NCBI GenBank assembly: GCA_900766915.1
Contig: CAAFXE010000387.1
Coordinates: 1-64,000, forward strand
Direction: 5' to 3'
From: Lachnospiraceae bacterium
GTDB lineage: Bacteria > Bacillota > Clostridia > Lachnospirales > Lachnospiraceae
Length of the DNA: 64,000 nt
Program-made: the position numbers and the translations under genes
Shown: piece by piece, positions 50,958 through 59,729 of the stretch
How the letters are laid out: every line of letters starts with the position of its first letter
Numbering within the stretch: the first letter of the stretch is position 1
Notes under the pieces: model-generated
What the model was told of the DNA's origin: nothing
Seen by the model: only the letters and a program-made list of their open reading frames with translations
Database searches by the model: none

Positions 50958-51269
50958 TTATTTTTCCTCCTCTTCCCCGGAATGCTCCTCCCGATAAACT
51001 CCTGTATAAATCTTGGTCAGTACGATGACTGCCACAAAGCTGAGCATGGCATAAATCAGACATACATCCAGAAGATAAGCTTCATCTAAAAGAACTGCCA
51101 GGATCGCAATGATCACAATGACCATGGTTCCAATGGAGTTGACTGCCACGATCCTGTCGGTAACCCTTGGTCCTATGACTGAACGGATCAGACATGCTAC
51201 AACTAAAACTGCAATGGCGATGATGGCACCAATGGCAAGTGTTCCATAAGCATTTGATAAATCTGTCAT
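50958..51269 (-). CDS. mrpF: MrpF subunit
   Basis: 103 aa, three membrane helices with CLIRSVIGPRVTDRIVAVNS (about 26-45), the MnhF signature containing the conserved GPRVTDRIVA. Start two bases after the mrpE stop. Confidence 0.94.
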   Translation of the reverse strand: MTDLSNAYGTLAIGAIIAIAVLVVACLIRSVIGPRVTDRIVAVNSIGTMVIVIIAILAVLLDEAYLLDVCLIYAMLSFVAVIVLTKIYTGVYREEHSGEEEEK

Positions 51270-51270
51270 A

Positions 51271-51732
51271 TTATGCTTCCTCCCATTTCTTTAACATTTT
51301 TACGAATATACTGTCATTTAAGCCTGCTGCCAGAGACTCATCAAGACAATGTACCTCAAATTTCTCTTCATATAATCTCACGGTAATGGTGCCCGGTGTC
51401 AGTGTAATGGAGTCCGCTAAAATCACCTGTAAAAGATGGCTTTTTAAAGGTGCATCAAAGCTTACGATCACCGGGTGGATCTCAGATTTCGGAGACAGTA
51501 CAATTTTTAACACGGTAACATTTGCAATGACAATTTCCTTTATCAGAATCAACAAATACCGGATTCCCCATCCGAAATGTTTCCAAAAAGATTTCTCTTT
51601 CTGCCAGGTAAGTCCCATAAATTTCAGGGCAAATGCATAGACCACCGCTGCAAAGACCAGCCCCATCAGGACGATTTCCGTCGTAATCCTTCCATTTAAT
51701 ATTAACCAAAAAGCGAACAGTAATAAGTACAT
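51271..51732 (-). CDS. mrpE: MrpE subunit
   Basis: About 153 aa from the ATG at 51732, after GAGGAGG; a longer frame to 51771 includes that site. Two membrane helices, then a cytoplasmic domain with ADSITLTPGTITVRLYEEKFEVHCLD, cited in part as LTPGTITV and EVHCLD, typical of MnhE. First gene of the E-F-G-B-C-D-D-D-A' operon. No convincing promoter could be assigned in 51733-51850. Confidence 0.93.
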   Translation of the reverse strand: MYLLLFAFWLILNGRITTEIVLMGLVFAAVVYAFALKFMGLTWQKEKSFWKHFGWGIRYLLILIKEIVIANVTVLKIVLSPKSEIHPVIVSFDAPLKSHLLQVILADSITLTPGTITVRLYEEKFEVHCLDESLAAGLNDSIFVKMLKKWEEA

Positions 51733-51905
51733 TTTTCTGCCTCCTCTATTACATAACAAATCTTTGTCCATTTTATTACTTTCTTGTCCAAAAGTAATTA
51801 TTCGATTTCACGATTTTTTAATTATTTTTATATATTTTTAAGTGATTTTCTACAAAATTACCGATAGAGGAGTGTATCGTTACCTGTTTTCTCTCTTTTC
51901 TACAC

Positions 51906-51949
51906 AAAAATCCCGCCACAAATCTCCTTAGAACTGCTGCGGGATTTCT
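51906..51949 (-). terminator. Terminator of the phosphate operon
   Basis: On the minus strand AAATCCCGC pairs with GCGGGATTT around a 24-base loop and is followed by T. It lies about 17 bases after the histidine kinase stop and isolates it from mrpE. Confidence 0.75.
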
Positions 51950-51965
51950 ATCATTATTCTGTTGC

Positions 51966-53291
51966 TCAATTTCGATCCGGAAACAACACTTCCATGGTTG
52001 TTCCCACACCTTCTTCACTCTCTAATGTAAGCTTTGCCCCATGTTCCGCAACGATATGCTTTACAATGGCAAGGCCAAGGCCGGTACCGCCTCTTTCTTT
52101 GGAACGGCTCTTGTCTACACGGTAAAATCTTTCAAAAATTCGCTCCTGATGCTCCTTCGGGATGCCGATTCCGGTATCTTTGACCCTTAGAAGAACACCT
52201 TCCTGCCGGCTTTCCACCAAAACCTCCACCATACCGCCGGGCTTGTTATACCGGATGGCATTGGAACAAAGATTGTATAAAAGTTCTTCGATCATGCCGC
52301 GATTACCGAAGATACGGCAGGCACTTCCCTTCATTTGAAGCTCAATTCCAAGTGGTTCTGCATGAATCCTTAGCATTTCCAGACAGGTGGATGCCAGACC
52401 ATAAAGGTTCAGCCACTCCTTTTCCGGTGCCGATTCTCTCGTATCCAATTCTGACAGCTGCAGGATATCATTGATGAGCCGGATCAGCCGGTTGGCATTG
52501 TGATGGATCTCCTTTGCAAATCGTCTCGTATCCTTCTCATCAGTCATGCCGTTTTCAATCAGCTCCGCATAACCGGAAATAGAAGTCAGAGGGGTCTTTA
52601 GTTCATGGGTAACATTGGCAGTAAAGTCCTGCCGCATCTTGGCACTTTTTACAATGTTCTGATGCTGTTCTTTAATGGTCTCCAGAAAAGGGGCGAGCTC
52701 CTTATAGGAACCCACCTCCACCTGTCCGTCCAAATTTTTTGCCACCCGCTCAATGGGTGCAATAAAGCTTTTGGTCAGAAAATGTGCCAGAAGGGCACAG
52801 AATACAAACAGCAATAAAGTCACCAGACCCAGAGATGGCAGGGCATCAAAAAAAATACTGTAAATACTGCCTGTTTCCTTTGCCACACGAAGAACATTCC
52901 CATTTTCCATACGCATGGCATAATAAAAGGTGCTTTTTTCCAATGTCTGGGATTTGCGGATATCGCATCCCTCTCCTTTGGTAAAGGCCTCCCTGATTTC
53001 CGGACGTCCTCCATGATTTCCCATGCCTCCGATATCTGCATTGGTATCGGAAAGGACGGCCCCTTCTGAATCGATCAGCGTGATCCGAAGGTCTCCGTCT
53101 GTCAGCTTTGCCGGCTGCGTCCCGGATTCATCCTCCACAATGCCTGCTGCCAGCACATTAGCACAGGTTTTTAAGCTGCCAAACACTTCCGTCTGAAAGA
53201 TCTTATAATAGGTAAAGGTCACCAGGATACTGGTCAGAATGATGGCCACTGCGGCAATCAGCACCAGCTCCGTATTGATTCTTTTTCTCAT
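51966..53291 (-). CDS. phoR: Sensor histidine kinase, PhoR-like
   Basis: 441 aa. Two membrane helices (about 8-28 and 155-175) flank an extracellular sensor domain. A HAMP-like linker is followed by the H box FTANVTHELKTPLTSISGYAE (His at about 235; cited in part), an N box LYNLCSNAIRYNKPGG, and G boxes VKDTGIGIPKEH and GGTGLGLAIVKHIV. It autophosphorylates and passes phosphate to the response regulator encoded 6 bases upstream. Phosphate sensing is inferred from the cotransporter in the same operon. Confidence 0.88.
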   Translation of the reverse strand: MRKRINTELVLIAAVAIILTSILVTFTYYKIFQTEVFGSLKTCANVLAAGIVEDESGTQPAKLTDGDLRITLIDSEGAVLSDTNADIGGMGNHGGRPEIREAFTKGEGCDIRKSQTLEKSTFYYAMRMENGNVLRVAKETGSIYSIFFDALPSLGLVTLLLFVFCALLAHFLTKSFIAPIERVAKNLDGQVEVGSYKELAPFLETIKEQHQNIVKSAKMRQDFTANVTHELKTPLTSISGYAELIENGMTDEKDTRRFAKEIHHNANRLIRLINDILQLSELDTRESAPEKEWLNLYGLASTCLEMLRIHAEPLGIELQMKGSACRIFGNRGMIEELLYNLCSNAIRYNKPGGMVEVLVESRQEGVLLRVKDTGIGIPKEHQERIFERFYRVDKSRSKERGGTGLGLAIVKHIVAEHGAKLTLESEEGVGTTMEVLFPDRN

Positions 53292-53297
53292 CCTTCG

Positions 53298-53969
53298 TTA
53301 CTCCATACGATATCCCACGTTACGGATCGTTTTGATATGACCTGCACTGTCTCCTAGCTTTGAGCGAAGGGTCTTTAAATGCACATCCAGGGTTCTTGAT
53401 TCCACATCACAGTTCATATCCCAGATGCGATCCATGATCACATCCCTGGTCAGAACGATTCCACGGTTTTGCATAAACAGACGCAAAAGCTCATATTCCT
53501 TAAAGGTCAGATCACAGGGCACATCAGAGACAAACACCTGATGGCGTTCATCGTCCATGAAAATTTCATCTACCTTCCATACTTTCTCCTGCTCCTTATC
53601 CATACTCCTTCGAAGAACAGCTTTCACCCGGGAAATCAGTTCCATGACGCCAAAGGGCTTTACAATGTAATCATCTGCTCCCCCATCCAGTCCCTTGACC
53701 CGGTCAAGCTCCGTGGACTTTGCCGTCACCATGATTACAGGAAGCCTCCTGGTATCCGGATTTTTCCGAAGCTTCTGTAAAATTTCCATGCCGTCTTCTT
53801 CCGGAAGCATGATATCCAGCAGTACAAGATCCGGTCTGATTACCTTCATTGCCTGATAAAACTCTGCTGCATTGGAAAAATCCCGGATCTGATAACCACT
53901 GTTTTTCAGGGCAAAGCTCTCAATCTCCCTGATATTCTGGTCATCTTCTACTATATATATGAGTGCCAT
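53298..53969 (-). CDS. phoP: Response regulator, PhoP/PhoB (OmpR) family
   Basis: 223 aa. A receiver domain (about 1-120) with phosphoacceptor Asp in LVLLDIMLPEEDG and conserved Lys in DDYIVKPFG, and a winged-helix domain (about 130-223) with TLDVHLKTLRSKLGDS. It probably binds the TTTACA direct repeats upstream of the operon, giving positive autoregulation. Lies between the Na/Pi cotransporter and the kinase. Confidence 0.9.
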   Translation of the reverse strand: MALIYIVEDDQNIREIESFALKNSGYQIRDFSNAAEFYQAMKVIRPDLVLLDIMLPEEDGMEILQKLRKNPDTRRLPVIMVTAKSTELDRVKGLDGGADDYIVKPFGVMELISRVKAVLRRSMDKEQEKVWKVDEIFMDDERHQVFVSDVPCDLTFKEYELLRLFMQNRGIVLTRDVIMDRIWDMNCDVESRTLDVHLKTLRSKLGDSAGHIKTIRNVGYRME

Positions 53970-53981
53970 AAAGCACCTCCT

Positions 53982-55646
53982 TTATCGATAACTGATCACT
54001 GTTTCTGCCACATTAGAGCAATGGTCTACAATACTCTCCATACTGGTCAGAAGGTCTGACTGGATAAATCCCATCTCAATGGTACATTTTCCTTCCCGCA
54101 GGCGCCTGATATGATTTTTCTTAGCTGCCGCACTCTGTTGTTCCGCCACATCTTCCATAGGGAAAATGCTTCCTGCCACCACCAGGTCCTTGTTTCTGAA
54201 ACAATTTAAGGTGGCATTCATGATCTTCTGTACCTGAACCATGTATTCATCAATTTCCTGCTGCGCATGCTCGGAGAATTTTGTTCCTTTGGAATACATC
54301 TCCTTCGCCGCATTCCGGATGGTTACCGCATGGTCGGAAAGACGTTCAAAATCTCCCAGACTGTGAAGCATCATGGAAAGAAGCTGGCTTTCATGCACCG
54401 GAAGGTCCTTTCTACTTAGGTTCACCATATAGGCACCCAACTCTTCCTCGTAAGAGTCCACCTCTTCTTCCAGATCAATGACCTTATTTGCAGTATCCTC
54501 ATCATATTTATTTAACAGGGACATAGCTTCCACCACAGCCTTTACACTAAGATAAGCCATCTTCTCTGTAGCTTCCATACAGATTTCTGTGGCATAGGCG
54601 GGCATTTCCAGAAAACGGGGCTCCAGAGTTTTTACAACACGGCCCTGATTGTCCGGTGCTGCTCCTGCTGCATCATCCCGGATCGTCAGACAGGCAAGCT
54701 TCACAAGCAACCTGGAAAACGGAAGGAGAAGCACTGTGGCTGTCACATTAAAAATCGTATGGATGGTGGCAATTCCTGCCGCATTTGCCGGTGCATTCAG
54801 GAAAGAAAAATCAAACACTGCATTTAAGGCATAGAATGCCAGCATAAAAATGATGGTACCGATCAGGTTAAAATATAGATGGATCAATGCGGTTCTTCTT
54901 GCATTTTTGCTGGCACCGATACCGGAAATCATGGCAGTCACACAGGTACCGATATTCTGTCCCATAATGATGGGAAGGGCGGTGCTAAAGGATACTGCTC
55001 CTGTCATACAAAGTGCCTGTAAAATACCGACAGATGCAGACGAACTCTGGATGATTGCCGTAAGCAGTGCACCTGCCACCATACCCAAAATGGGATTTCG
55101 AAACATCAAAAGGATATTTGTAAATTCCGGCACATCTGCCAGAGGCTTTACAGCAGCACTCATGGTCTCCATCCCTGTCATCAGGATTGCAAAGCCTACC
55201 ATGATCATACCGATGTTTTTCTTCCTGTCACTTTTTAAAAACTGCAGGAAGACTACACCCACCATGGCAAGCACCGGAGAAAAAGAAGACGGCTTCAAAA
55301 GATTCATAAAGAAATTGCCGCTTTCAATTCCTGTTAAGCTCAAAAGCCAGGAGGTCATGGTGGTACCGATATTGGCACCCATGATCACACCTACTGCCTG
55401 GGAAAGCTTCATGATCCCGGAGTTTACGAAACCTACCACAATGACCGTCGTCGCCGAAGAACTCTGGATCACTGCCGTAACCACTGCACCTAAGGCCACA
55501 GCCTTGAATGTATTGGAGGTCAATGTTTCTAACATTTTCTCCATTTTACCACCAGATGCCTTTGCAAGTCCATCTCCCATTAAGTCCATTCCGTAAAGAA
55601 AGAGAGCAAGGCCTCCTACCATTCTCAAAATTCCAAAAAAATCCAT
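53982..55646 (-). CDS. Na/Pi cotransporter (NptA/PNaS family) with PhoU-like C-terminus
   Basis: 554 aa. Two inverted Na_Pi_cotrans repeats (about 1-310) with the paired QSSSATTVIVVGFVNSG and QSSSASVGILQA motifs, then a helical PhoU-like domain (about 345-554). Imports phosphate with sodium, or exports it, depending on the member. First gene of an operon with a PhoP/PhoR pair, which ties it to phosphate control. Length is normal. Confidence 0.93.
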   Translation of the reverse strand: MDFFGILRMVGGLALFLYGMDLMGDGLAKASGGKMEKMLETLTSNTFKAVALGAVVTAVIQSSSATTVIVVGFVNSGIMKLSQAVGVIMGANIGTTMTSWLLSLTGIESGNFFMNLLKPSSFSPVLAMVGVVFLQFLKSDRKKNIGMIMVGFAILMTGMETMSAAVKPLADVPEFTNILLMFRNPILGMVAGALLTAIIQSSSASVGILQALCMTGAVSFSTALPIIMGQNIGTCVTAMISGIGASKNARRTALIHLYFNLIGTIIFMLAFYALNAVFDFSFLNAPANAAGIATIHTIFNVTATVLLLPFSRLLVKLACLTIRDDAAGAAPDNQGRVVKTLEPRFLEMPAYATEICMEATEKMAYLSVKAVVEAMSLLNKYDEDTANKVIDLEEEVDSYEEELGAYMVNLSRKDLPVHESQLLSMMLHSLGDFERLSDHAVTIRNAAKEMYSKGTKFSEHAQQEIDEYMVQVQKIMNATLNCFRNKDLVVAGSIFPMEDVAEQQSAAAKKNHIRRLREGKCTIEMGFIQSDLLTSMESIVDHCSNVAETVISYR

Positions 55647-55725
55647 AAAATCTACCTCTTATTTCTACATCCTGTGTAATAAAATTTTACCCAAAACTGT
55701 TGGCTGTTTAAAATGCACAGCCACA

Positions 55726-55753
55726 ATTTTACTCCTATAGGCTAGCGCGTCAA
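55726..55753 (-). promoter_or_regulatory. Promoter of the Na/Pi-phoP-phoR operon
   Basis: On the minus strand -35 TTGACG (55748-55753), 16 bases, -10 TAAAAT (55726-55731), about 80 bases before the cotransporter start. Confidence 0.55.
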
Positions 55754-55776
55754 AGTTAAGGGCATCAGGTATTCTA

Positions 55777-55793
55777 TGTAAAGTCTATGTAAA
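55777..55793 (-). promoter_or_regulatory. PhoP-box-like direct repeat
   Basis: On the minus strand TTTACA-TAGAC-TTTACA: two identical hexamers 11 bases apart, matching the TT(A/T/C)ACA-N5 repeats bound by PhoP in Bacillus. It lies 24 bases upstream of the -35 of the Na/Pi operon and in the region shared with the divergent small gene. Weaker half-sites at 11-base steps on either side are doubtful. Confidence 0.6.
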
Positions 55794-55836
55794 ATTTAGG
55801 ATGTTATGAAATTTGCACACTTTAGGCTGATTTATG

Positions 55837-55865
55837 TGGACTTTTTCCTAAGATTTCAATATAAT
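55837..55865 (+). promoter_or_regulatory. Promoter of the 77-aa gene
   Basis: -35 TGGACT (55837-55842), 17 bases, -10 TATAAT (55860-55865), 38 bases before the start codon. Confidence 0.65.
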
Positions 55866-55903
55866 GAAATTATCGAAATTCTATTCATAAAGGAGAAGGT
55901 ACC

Positions 55904-56137
55904 ATGAAGATTCAGAACATTTCAGACATCGACAAATTTTTCAAAGTTGTTGACAGCTGCTCCGGCAAGGTTGAGCTTGTAACAGGTGAAGGAGACAGAT
56001 TAAACTTAAAATCCAAATTATGCCAGTATGTTTCCATGGCAAATATTTTCTCAAACGGTGAAATTCCGGAACTGGAAATCATCGCTTACGAAAAAGAAGA
56101 TATTGACAAATTAATCGCATTCATGTTAGGAAACTAA
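55904..56137 (+). CDS. Small conserved-looking protein of unknown function
   Basis: 77 aa, with an AAAGGAGAAGG site, a good promoter and a strong terminator, so clearly a real gene. Soluble, mixed alpha/beta: MKIQNISDIDKFFKVVDSC, then strands VELVTGEGDRLNL and LEIIAYEKEDIDKLIAFMLG. It resembles the short proteins in clostridial genomes that lack an assigned function. It is divergent from the phosphate operon and shares the region with the PhoP-box-like repeat. I do not recognise a family. Confidence 0.8.
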   Translation: MKIQNISDIDKFFKVVDSCSGKVELVTGEGDRLNLKSKLCQYVSMANIFSNGEIPELEIIAYEKEDIDKLIAFMLGN

Positions 56138-56147
56138 TTTTAAAAAA

Positions 56148-56176
56148 GGAGCCCTGCAGCTGCAGAGCTCCTTTTT
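56148..56176. terminator. Bidirectional terminator between the 77-aa gene and truA
   Basis: GGAGCCCTGCAG and CTGCAGAGCTCC pair with one internal mismatch; A6 precedes and T5 follows, so it works in both directions. It ends one base before the truA stop codon. Confidence 0.85.
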
Positions 56177-56177
56177 A

Positions 56178-56915
56178 TCATTCATACATGACTTTCACCA
56201 GAAACAGTCCCTGGGCCGGTGCAGTAAAGCCTGCCGCTCCCCGGTCTTTAGCCTCCAGAATATCCTTCATCTCTTCCGGTGAACGCAATCCCCGTCCCAC
56301 TTCAATAAGAGTTCCGGTGAGGATCCGGACCATATTATAGAGGAAGCCGTTGCCGGTGTACCTTATGGATACGATTCCATCCTTTTCCTCTATGGTGATG
56401 GACGTGATGGTACGGACTGTTGATTTTTTCATCTTTTTGTTGGCACAAAAGGACTTAAAGTCATGGGTTCCCAGAAAAAGTACCGCCGCACTTCGCATTG
56501 CTTCCAGATCAAGCGGTCTTTCCTCCCGCATGGTATATTTTCGCCGGAATACATCGGCTACTTCTCCGTTGTCGATGCGGTATTCATAGGTTTTGCCCCT
56601 GGCAGACAACCTGGCATGAAAACGCTCATCAGCTTTGGAAACCTCTAACACACGGATATCTTTGGATAGATATTCGTTGAGGTATTTTTTGATTTCTTCC
56701 TCAGAAAACTTCTCCGGGGCATGAAAATTGGCCACCTGTCCACAGGCGTGAACTCCTGCATCCGTTCTTCCCGAGCCATGGATCTCCATGTACTCTCCAT
56801 ACATTTTTTCCAGAATGGCTTCTAACTTTCCCTGTATGGTGTTATCTGTATTTCCCTGCTTCTGCCAGCCGTTTAATTTTGTGCCGTCATACTGCAGTAT
56901 CATTTTGTAATTCAT
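56178..56915 (-). CDS. truA: tRNA pseudouridine(38-40) synthase
   Basis: 245 aa. Catalytic Asp in GSGRTDAGVHACGQ (about 48-61), RLSARGKTYEYRI-type segment and the C-terminal NGFLYNMVRILTGTLIEVG. It modifies the anticodon arm of tRNAs. Its ATG overlaps the apbC stop (ATGA). Confidence 0.96.
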   Translation of the reverse strand: MNYKMILQYDGTKLNGWQKQGNTDNTIQGKLEAILEKMYGEYMEIHGSGRTDAGVHACGQVANFHAPEKFSEEEIKKYLNEYLSKDIRVLEVSKADERFHARLSARGKTYEYRIDNGEVADVFRRKYTMREERPLDLEAMRSAAVLFLGTHDFKSFCANKKMKKSTVRTITSITIEEKDGIVSIRYTGNGFLYNMVRILTGTLIEVGRGLRSPEEMKDILEAKDRGAAGFTAPAQGLFLVKVMYE

Positions 56916-57760
56916 GATTTCTGATGATTTTCCACTGCTTCTCTTGCAGCTTCCAGATATTCCACGTTTGCTTTTGCAAATTCCCCTGCATCAGAAAGCT
57001 CTGCCAAAGAAAGATCGATCGGAAGCTTTCCAAGCACCGGTAAGGATACTTCTTTTGCAACTTCGTCAATGTTGCTCTTTCCAAAGACTGAGAATTCTTT
57101 TCCGCAGTCCGGACATTTGATATAGCTATAGTTTTCCACCAGACCTAATACCGGGATCTTCATCATATTTGCCATATTGATGGCTTTTTTCACGATCATT
57201 TTTACCAGATCCTGAGGAGAGGTTACCACAACGATTCCGTCTACCGGTAAGGACTGAAATACAGTCAACGGTACGTCACCGGTTCCCGGAGGCATATCTA
57301 CCAGAAGGTAATCTACCTCGCCCCACATTACCTCACTCCAGAATTGCTTTACCATATTGGCAAGCACCGGACCTCTCCAGATCACAGGACTTTCCTCATC
57401 CGGGAGCAAAAGATTGATGGACATTAAACGGATACCGTTGTCTGTCAGCAATGGTTCGATGCCGTCGTCAGTAGCCTCTGCCGGTCCGTGAACACCGTAC
57501 ATTTTAGGGATAGACGGACCTGTAATATCTGCATCCAGAATTCCTACTGTATAGCCCTGTTTTGCCAGAAGGTTTGCTAAAGATGCGGTCACCATGGATT
57601 TACCCACACCGCCTTTACCACTGACAACTCCGATTACGTGTTTTACATTGGAATAAATGTTTTGTTCTACCAGAAAACTCTGTGGATTGTTCTTGCTTGG
57701 ACAGCCTTCACAGCTTTCTCTGGAACAGGTACTTTTGCTTGCGCATTCTTTTTCTGCCAT
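56912..57760 (-). CDS. apbC: Mrp/NBP35-family iron-sulfur carrier P-loop ATPase
   Basis: 282 aa. A cysteine-rich N-terminus (CASKSTCSRESCEGCPSKN), deviant Walker A GVVSGKGGVGKSMVTASLAN (about 42-61), LLVDMPPGTGDVPLT and a CPDCG motif (about 226-230) that bridges an Fe-S cluster in the dimer. It assembles or carries Fe-S clusters. Not related to the Mrp antiporter genes in this window despite the shared name. Relevant clients nearby include the radical enzyme PflA. Confidence 0.92.
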   Translation of the reverse strand: MAEKECASKSTCSRESCEGCPSKNNPQSFLVEQNIYSNVKHVIGVVSGKGGVGKSMVTASLANLLAKQGYTVGILDADITGPSIPKMYGVHGPAEATDDGIEPLLTDNGIRLMSINLLLPDEESPVIWRGPVLANMVKQFWSEVMWGEVDYLLVDMPPGTGDVPLTVFQSLPVDGIVVVTSPQDLVKMIVKKAINMANMMKIPVLGLVENYSYIKCPDCGKEFSVFGKSNIDEVAKEVSLPVLGKLPIDLSLAELSDAGEFAKANVEYLEAAREAVENHQKS

Positions 57761-57778
57761 GTTTATTTCCTCACTTTT

Positions 57779-59212
57779 CTATTCTTCCATTTGGGTGATA
57801 CAATGTACCTTCAGAAGGTTGGTCGTACCGGAAATACCGATGGGCACCCCGGCAGTCAGTACAAGAATATCCCCTGTAGTTGCCATTGAAGCCTTTTGTA
57901 CAGCCAGAATCGCTTCCTCAAATTGCTGATTTAAATCCTCCCGCTCCTTAATCAGCAGCGGGATCACACCCCAGCTTAAGGCAAGCTGACGGTAAGTCTG
58001 CTCCCTGGTAGTGCACGCAATCACAGGACAAACCGGCCGGTATCTGGAAATCATATAGGCTGTTCTGCCCGATTCCGTAACGGTGACGATCGCCTTCGCA
58101 TTTAACTCAATGGCTGCATTGACCGTCGCTTTAGAAATCGCATTGGTAATGCTCCCTTCCGTGGGAAGATTGCTCTGATAAAACCGCTTTCTGTAATCAA
58201 TATCCTGCTCCGTGCGCCCTGCGATCCGAACCATGGTCCGGACACATTCCAGAGGGTATTTTCCGGAAGCAGTTTCCCCGGAAAGCATGATGGCACTGGT
58301 GCCGTCATAGACCGCATTGGCCACATCATTTGCCTCCGCTCTGGTGGGTCTTGGATACTGCATCATGGAGTCCAGCATCTGGGTAGCCGTGATGACCTGT
58401 TTACCGACACCATACACCTTTTTGATGATCTCCTTTTGAATGACCGGAACTTCCTCTAAAGGGATTTCCACGCCCATATCACCTCTGGCAACCATAATTC
58501 CGTCTGCCAGCGCAAGGATCTCATCCAGATTTTCCACACCCTGACTGTTTTCAATTTTTGCAATGACTTTGATTTTTTCCCCGCCGAGCTCTTTTAAGAC
58601 ATTTTTCAGTTCCCGCACATCCGACGCACTGCGTGTAAAGGATGCGGCAACAAAATCATATTCCTGCTCTACGGCAAATCTCAGGTCATTATAATCCTTT
58701 TCGTTGATAAATGGAAGACTTAAAACAACACCGGGAACATTTACGCCTTTTCTGGCTGAAATGACCCCGGTATTTTTCACCAGGCAGCGGATCTCCTCCC
58801 CTGCCACACTTTCTACTTCCATCTCTACCAATCCATCGTCAATGAGGATCCGGTTTCCCGGGGTCACATCATAGGGCAGACCCGGATAGGTAATGTATGC
58901 ACTTTCTTTATTTCCCAGAATTTCATCTGTGGTCAGTGTAAAAAGCTGCCCCTGCTTTAACACGATCTGCTTTTGTTCAAAATCTCCCAACCTGATCTCA
59001 GGTCCCTTGGTATCCAACAGGGCAGCCACCGGAAGATTTAATTCCTTCCGAAGCCGCTTTAACATGGCAAGGCGCCTTCCATGCTCCTCATGATCTCCGT
59101 GAGACATATTGAATCTGGCAATGTTCATGCCCTCCAGCATCATCTGACGCATGATATTTTCGTCTTCCACTGCAGGACCCAATGTACATACGATTTTGGT
59201 TTTTTTGTTCAT
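57779..59212 (-). CDS. pyk: Pyruvate kinase
   Basis: 477 aa. KTKIVCTLGPAVEDEN at the N-terminus, NMSHGDHEEH, the metal and PEP site VIAKIENSQGVENLDEIL (about 220-237; partly MVARGDMGVEIP), and the family signature. It lacks the extra C-terminal PEP-utiliser-like domain seen in Bacillus Pyk. It makes pyruvate and ATP, feeding the Pfl and Ldh reactions. Confidence 0.96.
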   Translation of the reverse strand: MNKKTKIVCTLGPAVEDENIMRQMMLEGMNIARFNMSHGDHEEHGRRLAMLKRLRKELNLPVAALLDTKGPEIRLGDFEQKQIVLKQGQLFTLTTDEILGNKESAYITYPGLPYDVTPGNRILIDDGLVEMEVESVAGEEIRCLVKNTGVISARKGVNVPGVVLSLPFINEKDYNDLRFAVEQEYDFVAASFTRSASDVRELKNVLKELGGEKIKVIAKIENSQGVENLDEILALADGIMVARGDMGVEIPLEEVPVIQKEIIKKVYGVGKQVITATQMLDSMMQYPRPTRAEANDVANAVYDGTSAIMLSGETASGKYPLECVRTMVRIAGRTEQDIDYRKRFYQSNLPTEGSITNAISKATVNAAIELNAKAIVTVTESGRTAYMISRYRPVCPVIACTTREQTYRQLALSWGVIPLLIKEREDLNQQFEEAILAVQKASMATTGDILVLTAGVPIGISGTTNLLKVHCITQMEE

Positions 59213-59225
59213 TTCGAAGCTCCTT

Positions 59226-59729
59226 CTACCGGAAGCGATTGCATTCGAAATGCTCCATCGTTTCCAGACAGTTTAATACTTCCTGATATTTCTGCGGAAG
59301 AGGTGCATCCTCTACCACAATATCCAAAGAAGCAGCAATGCTGTCCAGAAGATGGTCATCTATTCTCTTTCTTAAATCTTTGAACATTTCCAGCTTTTCT
59401 GCCAGAGTTTCAAGCTCTAAAAATGCCAACAGTTCCGGATTCACTTCTGCCTCTTCCTCTTTTTCAGGTTCAACATCAGTATTTCCATTTCTTTCCGCAT
59501 TTATAAGCTCAAAACGATATTTTTGTGTAACCTCAGGATATTTTTCCCGGTCAACCTCACTAATAAACATCTCATAAGGTCTTACATAGACACTGTAATC
59601 TCCATACAGAGCCTGATAGACCACCATTTTTTCTCCTGTCTCAGAATGTTTTGCAACTGCTACGATCTGATACAGTTTATCTTTAAAATGTCTGTAAACC
59701 TGCCCCGGCTGTACGATTCTCTCCATCAT
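59226..59729 (-). CDS. DUF1653-domain protein
   Basis: About 167 aa starting at 59729, where the start overlaps the PurF stop (TAATG). N-terminal DUF1653 domain (about 5-70): QPGQVYRHFKDKLYQIVAVA, HSETGEKMVVYQALYGD, YVRPYEMF. The C-terminal half is acidic and helical (EPEKEEEAEVNPELLAFLE) and ends near the pyk start. DUF1653 is a small beta-barrel of unknown role. Translationally coupled to the PurF homologue. Confidence 0.82.
   Translation of the reverse strand: MMERIVQPGQVYRHFKDKLYQIVAVAKHSETGEKMVVYQALYGDYSVYVRPYEMFISEVDREKYPEVTQKYRFELINAERNGNTDVEPEKEEEAEVNPELLAFLELETLAEKLEMFKDLRKRIDDHLLDSIAASLDIVVEDAPLPQKYQEVLNCLETMEHFECNRFR

Noticed and set aside
54850..55596. Plus-strand open frame of 248 codons
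   Set aside because: Antisense shadow of the Na/Pi cotransporter, whose two conserved QSSSA repeats are on the minus strand. No ribosome site.
56912..57760. Functional link between Mrp/ApbC ATPase and the Mrp antiporter operon
   Set aside because: The shared name is historical; the proteins are unrelated and the genes are in separate operons.
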